64,000 nucleotides of DNA from Clostridium_AT stratigraminis (GTDB lineage: Bacteria > Bacillota > Clostridia > Clostridiales > Clostridiaceae). Positions 60,286 through 64,000 of this stretch are shown one piece after another (the first letter of the stretch is position 1; each line of letters starts with the position of its first letter). Made by a program: the position numbers and the translations under genes. The DNA lies in assembly GCF_045310675.1 (NCBI RefSeq), contig NZ_JBJHZZ010000009.1:54640-118639 (forward strand), written 5' to 3'. The notes under the pieces were generated by a model. It saw nothing but the letters and a program-made list of their open reading frames with translations, made no database searches and had not been told where the DNA came from.

Positions 60286-61203
60286 ATGATTATCGGTATT
60301 CCTCAGGGGCTTATGAACTATAAGTATTACCCGTATTTTGAAGTATTTTTTAAGGAACTTGGAGTAAATGTTATTACTTCTAAAAATACAAATAGAGAAA
60401 TATTTAACGAAGGAGCTAAGTACTGCGTAGATGAAGCTTGTATTCCAATAAAGGTTTTTCATGGTCATACAGCATATTTGAAAGATAAATGCGATATGAT
60501 TTTTGTTCCAAGAATCATGCAGCTTAATAAAAAAGAATACATATGTCCCAAATTCTGTGGACTGCCAGAAATGATTAAAAATAATATAAATGACCTTCCG
60601 CCATTAATAACAAGTACCATTTATGCCTATGATAAGAAGCATTTGCTAAGGGCTGCAAAGGAAGCTGCAAGTGCTATTACTAGGGACAAAAACAGAATAA
60701 ATAAAGCTCTAGCTTCAGTTCTACAGCTTAAAAATGTTTTGGTTGAAGAAAATAAAGATATTTACAAATATAAAATAGGGCTTATAGGGCATCCTTATAA
60801 TATTTATGATATTTTTGTAAACATGAATGTGGTGAATAAGCTAAATAAACTAGGAGCTTCAGTTATTACTGAAGATAACATTGATAAGGAATTTATTGAA
60901 AGGGAAGTTAAGTACCTGTTTAAAAGGCCTTTTTGGACTTTTGCTAAAAACTCCTTTGGAAGCTCTTTATATCTTTCAAGAAATAAAGTAGTTGATGGAT
61001 TAATTTATATATCATCTTTTGCTTGCGGTATTGATTCTATAGTTCTTGAGCTCATAAAAAATAAAATAGGAAATTTTCCGCTTTTAACAATAAAATTAGA
61101 TGAACATACAGGAGAGGCGGGGGTTGATACACGATTGGAAGCCTTTATGGATATGTTAGAAAGGAGGAAATTTAATGAAAATTACCTTTCCTCATCTAGG
61201 TAA
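60286..61203 (+). CDS. Acyl-CoA dehydratase activase-related protein (DUF2229 type), first paralogue
   Basis: A 305-residue protein of the DUF2229 / 2-hydroxyglutaryl-CoA-dehydratase-related group. Cys are conserved in AKYCVDEACIPIKVFHGH, EYICPKFCGLPE and SSFACGIDSIV, and could ligate a 4Fe-4S cluster. It ends with LDEHTGEAGVDTRLEAFMDMLERR. The next gene has the same ending motif, so the two are diverged tandem copies. GGAGG precedes the ATG. In many bacteria these parts and the ATPase form one polypeptide of about 1,400 residues; here they are separate genes. Confidence 0.8.
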   Translation: MIIGIPQGLMNYKYYPYFEVFFKELGVNVITSKNTNREIFNEGAKYCVDEACIPIKVFHGHTAYLKDKCDMIFVPRIMQLNKKEYICPKFCGLPEMIKNNINDLPPLITSTIYAYDKKHLLRAAKEAASAITRDKNRINKALASVLQLKNVLVEENKDIYKYKIGLIGHPYNIYDIFVNMNVVNKLNKLGASVITEDNIDKEFIEREVKYLFKRPFWTFAKNSFGSSLYLSRNKVVDGLIYISSFACGIDSIVLELIKNKIGNFPLLTIKLDEHTGEAGVDTRLEAFMDMLERRKFNENYLSSSR

Positions 61204-62272
61204 TGTTAATATTGCAGCTAAGGCATTATTTTCTGACCTTGGAATAGACTACATAATGCCTCCTTTAAATAGCTGTAGATCTCTTGAGATAGGATCATCA
61301 TATTCACCTGAAGAAATATGTCTACCTTTTAAGCTTATGATAGGAAATTATATTGAAAGTATAAAATTAGGTGCTGATACTGTACTGCTCACAGGCAGCT
61401 GTGGCCCATGCAGATTTGGAGAATACTGCGAGCTGCAAATGAATTTACTGAATAAATTAGGTTATAACTTAGATTTCATTGTCTTAGATCAGCCCTCGGA
61501 TATTGGTGTTAATGAGCTTTTATGTAGATTAAATAAAATAAAAGGGGCAAGTAAAAAGAATTTTGTTAATAGAACCGCCGCGGTGATTAATGCAATAAAA
61601 ATTAACAGCTTAATGGATAAGTTTGAAGCAGACCTACATTATATGGCAGGATTTGAGAAAAATAGAGGTGACTGCAGAGAATTATTAAAAGAGCTGAAAA
61701 ACAAATTAATTAACTGTCCAAAAGCAGAGGATATGAAAGGTATCATTAAGGAATACTTTGAAAAGCTTAATAATATTGAGATTGATAAAAGCAAAGAGCC
61801 TTTGAAAATTGCAATTATAGGGGAAATCTATACCATAATAGAGCCTTTTGCAAATATGTATATTGAAGATAAACTTATGGAATACGGTATATGCAGTAAA
61901 CGAAAATTATCACCTAGCTGGTGGGTTAAAGATACTTTATTATCACCTTTAAAATTGGATTCTTTAGCTATTAAAAATGCAGGAAGAGATTATCTTAAGC
62001 TTGGAATTGGAGGCTATGCACAGGAGTGTATTGGAGAAGCTATGCTGGCAAAAAGAGAAGGCTTTGATGGGGCTATTCAAGTAATGCCCTTAGGTTGTAT
62101 GCCTGAAATAGTTTCAAAATCTATATTACCTGCAATTTCTCAAAAGGAAAACTTTCCTATTATGTCCTTGGTTATTGATGAAATGACAGGAGAAGCAGGA
62201 TATATCACTAGATTGGAAGCTTTTATTGACTTACTTGAGAGGAGAAGGGAAAATGTATTTTCTAGGAATTGA
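61175..62272 (+). CDS. Acyl-CoA dehydratase activase-related protein, second paralogue
   Basis: A 365-residue protein, related to the previous one and to the dehydratase subunit fold. Cys-containing motifs are SYSPEEICLPFKLMIGN, LLTGSCGPCRFGEYCELQ and MPLGCMPEIV. The end repeats the signature IDEMTGEAGYITRLEAFIDLLERR. A 4Fe-4S cluster is expected. It overlaps the end of the preceding gene by 29 bases, and AAAGGAGG lies seven bases before the ATG inside that gene, so translation is coupled. The substrate is unknown. Confidence 0.8.
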   Translation: MKITFPHLGNVNIAAKALFSDLGIDYIMPPLNSCRSLEIGSSYSPEEICLPFKLMIGNYIESIKLGADTVLLTGSCGPCRFGEYCELQMNLLNKLGYNLDFIVLDQPSDIGVNELLCRLNKIKGASKKNFVNRTAAVINAIKINSLMDKFEADLHYMAGFEKNRGDCRELLKELKNKLINCPKAEDMKGIIKEYFEKLNNIEIDKSKEPLKIAIIGEIYTIIEPFANMYIEDKLMEYGICSKRKLSPSWWVKDTLLSPLKLDSLAIKNAGRDYLKLGIGGYAQECIGEAMLAKREGFDGAIQVMPLGCMPEIVSKSILPAISQKENFPIMSLVIDEMTGEAGYITRLEAFIDLLERRRENVFSRN

Positions 62273-63221
62273 TCTAGGATCTGTAAGCACAGACTTTGTC
62301 TTAATTGATGAGAATTATTGTGTAAAGAAAGAGTTATATTTAAAAACCAAAGGCAACCCAATTAAAATTATTAAAGAAGGCTTAAAAATTTTAAAAGCAG
62401 AATTTGAGAATGAAGAAATTGCTGCTGCGGGAGCAACTGGAAGCGGAAGGCATATCTGTGCAGCAATTATTGGAGCAGATATTGTTAAAAATGAAATAAC
62501 AACACATGCCATAGCAGCACTTGAGTATGATTGCGCCGTAAAAACCATTATTGAAATTGGAGGTCAGGATTCAAAGATAATATTAATTAATAATGGTATT
62601 GTTACTGATTTCTCAATGAATACAGTTTGTGCAGCAGGAACCGGATCCTTTATAGATAGACAGGCAGAGAGACTGGAAATACCTATAGAAAAGTTCGGTA
62701 ATTATGCAATGCTGTCAGAAAATCCTGTTAGAATTGCTGGCAGATGTGCTGTTTTTGCTGAATCTGATATGATACATAAGCAGCAGCTTGGATATAAAGA
62801 GACAGATATTATTGCAGGGCTCTGTAAAGCCCTAGTTAGAAATTATTTAAATAATGTTGCAAAGGGTAAAACTATACAAAGCAAAGTTATCTTTCAGGGC
62901 GGTGTAGCTGCAAATATAGGCATAAAAGCTGCTTTTGAAAAGGAGCTTGGAATGGAAGTAATTGTTCCTAAGCACCATAACATGATGGGAGCCATTGGGG
63001 CAGCTATACTAGCAAGTGAAGCAGTTTCAAAGAAAAAATACAGTTTGTTTAGAGGACTTGGATTAGCAGATAAGGAAGTTAGCTCAAGAAGCTTTGAATG
63101 TGAAGGCTGCACAAATAATTGTGAGATTTCTGAAATAAAGGATGAGAAAAATATATTAGGCTATTTTGGGGATAGATGCAGCAAGTGGTCAAACATGATT
63201 AAGACAAAAGCTATAGTATAA
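62253..63221 (+). CDS. BadF/HgdC-type ATPase, acyl-CoA dehydratase activase
   Basis: A 322-residue ATPase of the activase (archerase) family, which drives an electron to high energy by ATP hydrolysis and passes it to a radical dehydratase. It has LGIDLGSVSTDFVLID, the GATGSGR loop and IEIGGQDSKII. The cluster Cys lie in NTVCAAGTGSF and AGRCAVFAESD and bridge the homodimer. A C-terminal Cys set (FECEGCTNNCEI, GDRCSKW) is typical of the activase-related long form. The start at 62253 follows GAGGAGAAGGG. It overlaps the preceding gene by 20 bases. Confidence 0.88.
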   Translation: MYFLGIDLGSVSTDFVLIDENYCVKKELYLKTKGNPIKIIKEGLKILKAEFENEEIAAAGATGSGRHICAAIIGADIVKNEITTHAIAALEYDCAVKTIIEIGGQDSKIILINNGIVTDFSMNTVCAAGTGSFIDRQAERLEIPIEKFGNYAMLSENPVRIAGRCAVFAESDMIHKQQLGYKETDIIAGLCKALVRNYLNNVAKGKTIQSKVIFQGGVAANIGIKAAFEKELGMEVIVPKHHNMMGAIGAAILASEAVSKKKYSLFRGLGLADKEVSSRSFECEGCTNNCEISEIKDEKNILGYFGDRCSKWSNMIKTKAIV

Positions 63222-63281
63222 ATTTAAATTTATTGTAAATCCTATGATTAACTTATTCCACTTACAAAGGAGATAAATCTT

Positions 63282-63443
63282 ATGTATGATCGAGAAAATT
63301 TAAAAACTAAGGAGACAAACAATTATTTAAGCCCATCTGATATAGTTAACGGAACTGCAAATTTATATGAAATTAAAGAAAAAGAAATGGAAGCAGCACT
63401 TAGAGATATTTATCGGGAAATCGGATACGTGGAAATAGATTAA
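63282..63443 (+). CDS. Small protein (53 aa), unknown
   Basis: Not recognised. MYDRENLKTKETNNYLSPSD... and an acidic C-terminal helix EIKEKEMEAALRDIYREIGY are visible. AAAGGAG precedes the ATG at good spacing. It is the first of four tiny charged proteins in a row after the activase operon. Confidence 0.55.
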   Translation: MYDRENLKTKETNNYLSPSDIVNGTANLYEIKEKEMEAALRDIYREIGYVEID

Positions 63444-63532
63444 AAAATAGTCTTTTCACTCTTTTTTCACATTACTTAAACACATAAAAGACATTACATT
63501 GGAAAATCTAATATATGAAAGGGGAGTTTATT

Positions 63533-63667
63533 ATGAGTGGAAAAAACAATATTAGTAAAACTCAAAATAATAAAAAGGAAGACGGAGATTTTAAAAAGAA
63601 AAATATATCACATGATCCTAAAGCTGAAAGTGCTAAGGCACTTCATAATGAAGTAGGAATAAGATAA
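63533..63667 (+). CDS. Small Lys-rich protein (44 aa), unknown
   Basis: Not recognised. It is hydrophilic, beginning MSGKNNISKTQNNKKEDGDF and ending AKALHNEVGIR. AAAGGGGAG precedes the ATG. Its size, charge and lack of hydrophobic residues are like small spore proteins, but no SASP signature is seen. Confidence 0.5.
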   Translation: MSGKNNISKTQNNKKEDGDFKKKNISHDPKAESAKALHNEVGIR

Positions 63668-63681
63668 AAAGGAGAAGTATC

Positions 63682-63804
63682 ATGAGCCATAGAGAAACAA
63701 AGAAATCAACAAAAAAAGAAAATAAAAAGCCTTCTAAGCCTGAATTAATTCAGGAGGATGAAATGGAAAAACATAAAACAAAGGGTTTAAATAGGGGTGT
63801 ATGA
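63682..63804 (+). CDS. Small Lys-rich protein (40 aa), unknown
   Basis: Not recognised. It begins MSHRETKKSTKKENKKPSKP and ends GLNRGV. AAAGGAGAAG precedes the ATG, 14 bases after the previous stop. The very basic N-terminal half is followed by an acidic stretch (QEDEMEK). Confidence 0.5.
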   Translation: MSHRETKKSTKKENKKPSKPELIQEDEMEKHKTKGLNRGV

Positions 63805-63805
63805 T

Positions 63806-63922
63806 ATGACAAAGGAGAAAAATAAACATAAGGCAAAAAATAAAGAACCAAATAGGGTAAGTATAAGTGAAGAAAAGGATGATAATGGACCTAGAAGAAA
63901 AAAAGTAACAGATGCATTTTAA
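63806..63922 (+). CDS. Small basic protein (38 aa), unknown
   Basis: Not recognised. It begins MTKEKNKHKAKNKEPNRVSI and ends RRKKVTDAF. Its start lies one base after the previous stop, with AGGGG upstream, so it is coupled to the preceding tiny gene. It is followed by a strong terminator. Confidence 0.5.
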   Translation: MTKEKNKHKAKNKEPNRVSISEEKDDNGPRRKKVTDAF

Positions 63923-63930
63923 ATAAAAAG

Positions 63931-63974
63931 GGGGTGTCGCAAAACTACCTTGAAAAGTAGTTTTGCGATACTCC
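63931..63974 (+). terminator. Strong hairpin terminator
   Basis: GGGGTGTCGCAAAACTAC (63931-63948) pairs with 63957-63974 (18 bp with two G-U), then CTTTTCATTTTT. It ends the tiny-gene string. Confidence 0.8.
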
Positions 63975-64000
63975 TTTTCATTTTTAGACGCGAAGAAGTC

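Noticed and set aside
63931..63974. Hairpin resembling a transposon end (GGGGTGTCGCAAAAC)
   Set aside because: Similar strings flank some insertion sequences, but no transposase or second repeat is visible, so a terminator is the simpler reading.
1..64000. CRISPR arrays, tRNA or rRNA genes, prophage modules
   Set aside because: No regularly spaced repeats, cloverleaf-type sequences, rRNA-like stretches or phage genes were seen.

Overview
The window is AT-rich and packed with short-spaced genes that have strong AGGAGG-type ribosome binding sites. It carries sporulation-type genes (SpoVB, SleB-like lytic enzyme), a pyrophosphate-type phosphofructokinase, HypF, a flavodiiron protein, many peptidases and 2-hydroxyacyl-CoA-dehydratase-type activases. 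Together these point to an anaerobic, spore-forming Clostridium sensu lato chromosome. I see no rRNA, tRNA, CRISPR array, phage genes or intact insertion sequence.

Layout. 1-7,600 is a cell-envelope block: a partial L,D-transpeptidase, an NlpC/P60-SH3 hydrolase, a LysM-SleB hydrolase under a c-di-AMP (ydaO) riboswitch, an MFS exporter, an LtaS-type synthase, and a queuosine-precursor transporter under a preQ1-I riboswitch. 7,700-24,500 is mostly housekeeping: M16 peptidase, RecX, PPi-PFK, hemerythrin, threonine aldolase, HypF, EamA transporter, M29 aminopeptidase, Nudix, NDK, HesB-like protein, PncB and a UvrD-type helicase, with several small Cys- or His-rich proteins. 24,600-39,700 holds an FtsA-like ATPase behind a promoter-hairpin leader, an M20 hydrolase, RluA, two convergent SpoVB/MurJ-type flippases, a second M29 peptidase, a beta-propeller protein, a signal-less zinc phospholipase C homologue, a methyltransferase-like protein overlapping a B12 radical-SAM enzyme, and peptide deformylase. 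39,800-44,400 holds HelD, a flavodiiron protein, two small acidic proteins and a 6S RNA.

44,400-48,900 is a compact redox locus: NDH-2-DoxX, a NusG-II (EetA-like) protein, a Gx-type (EetB-like) membrane protein and a polyprenyl synthase, divergent from an FMN-binding lipoprotein with a flavinylation motif. This matches the core of the flavin-based extracellular electron transfer locus known from Listeria. After HprK, 5-formyl-THF cyclo-ligase, CorA and M18 aminopeptidase comes the strangest unit, at 53,313-59,466. It is a two-gene operon of a 1,625-residue protein (HD domain, helical repeats, a degenerate NadD-like nucleotidyltransferase, a possible GNAT domain, a PRTase-like domain) and a lactate/malate-dehydrogenase-fold protein with a long N-terminal extension. 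I know of no described function for this pair. The window closes with a split, partly duplicated acyl-CoA-dehydratase activase operon and four tiny charged proteins in a row.

All functions are read by eye from motifs and context; no database search was run.
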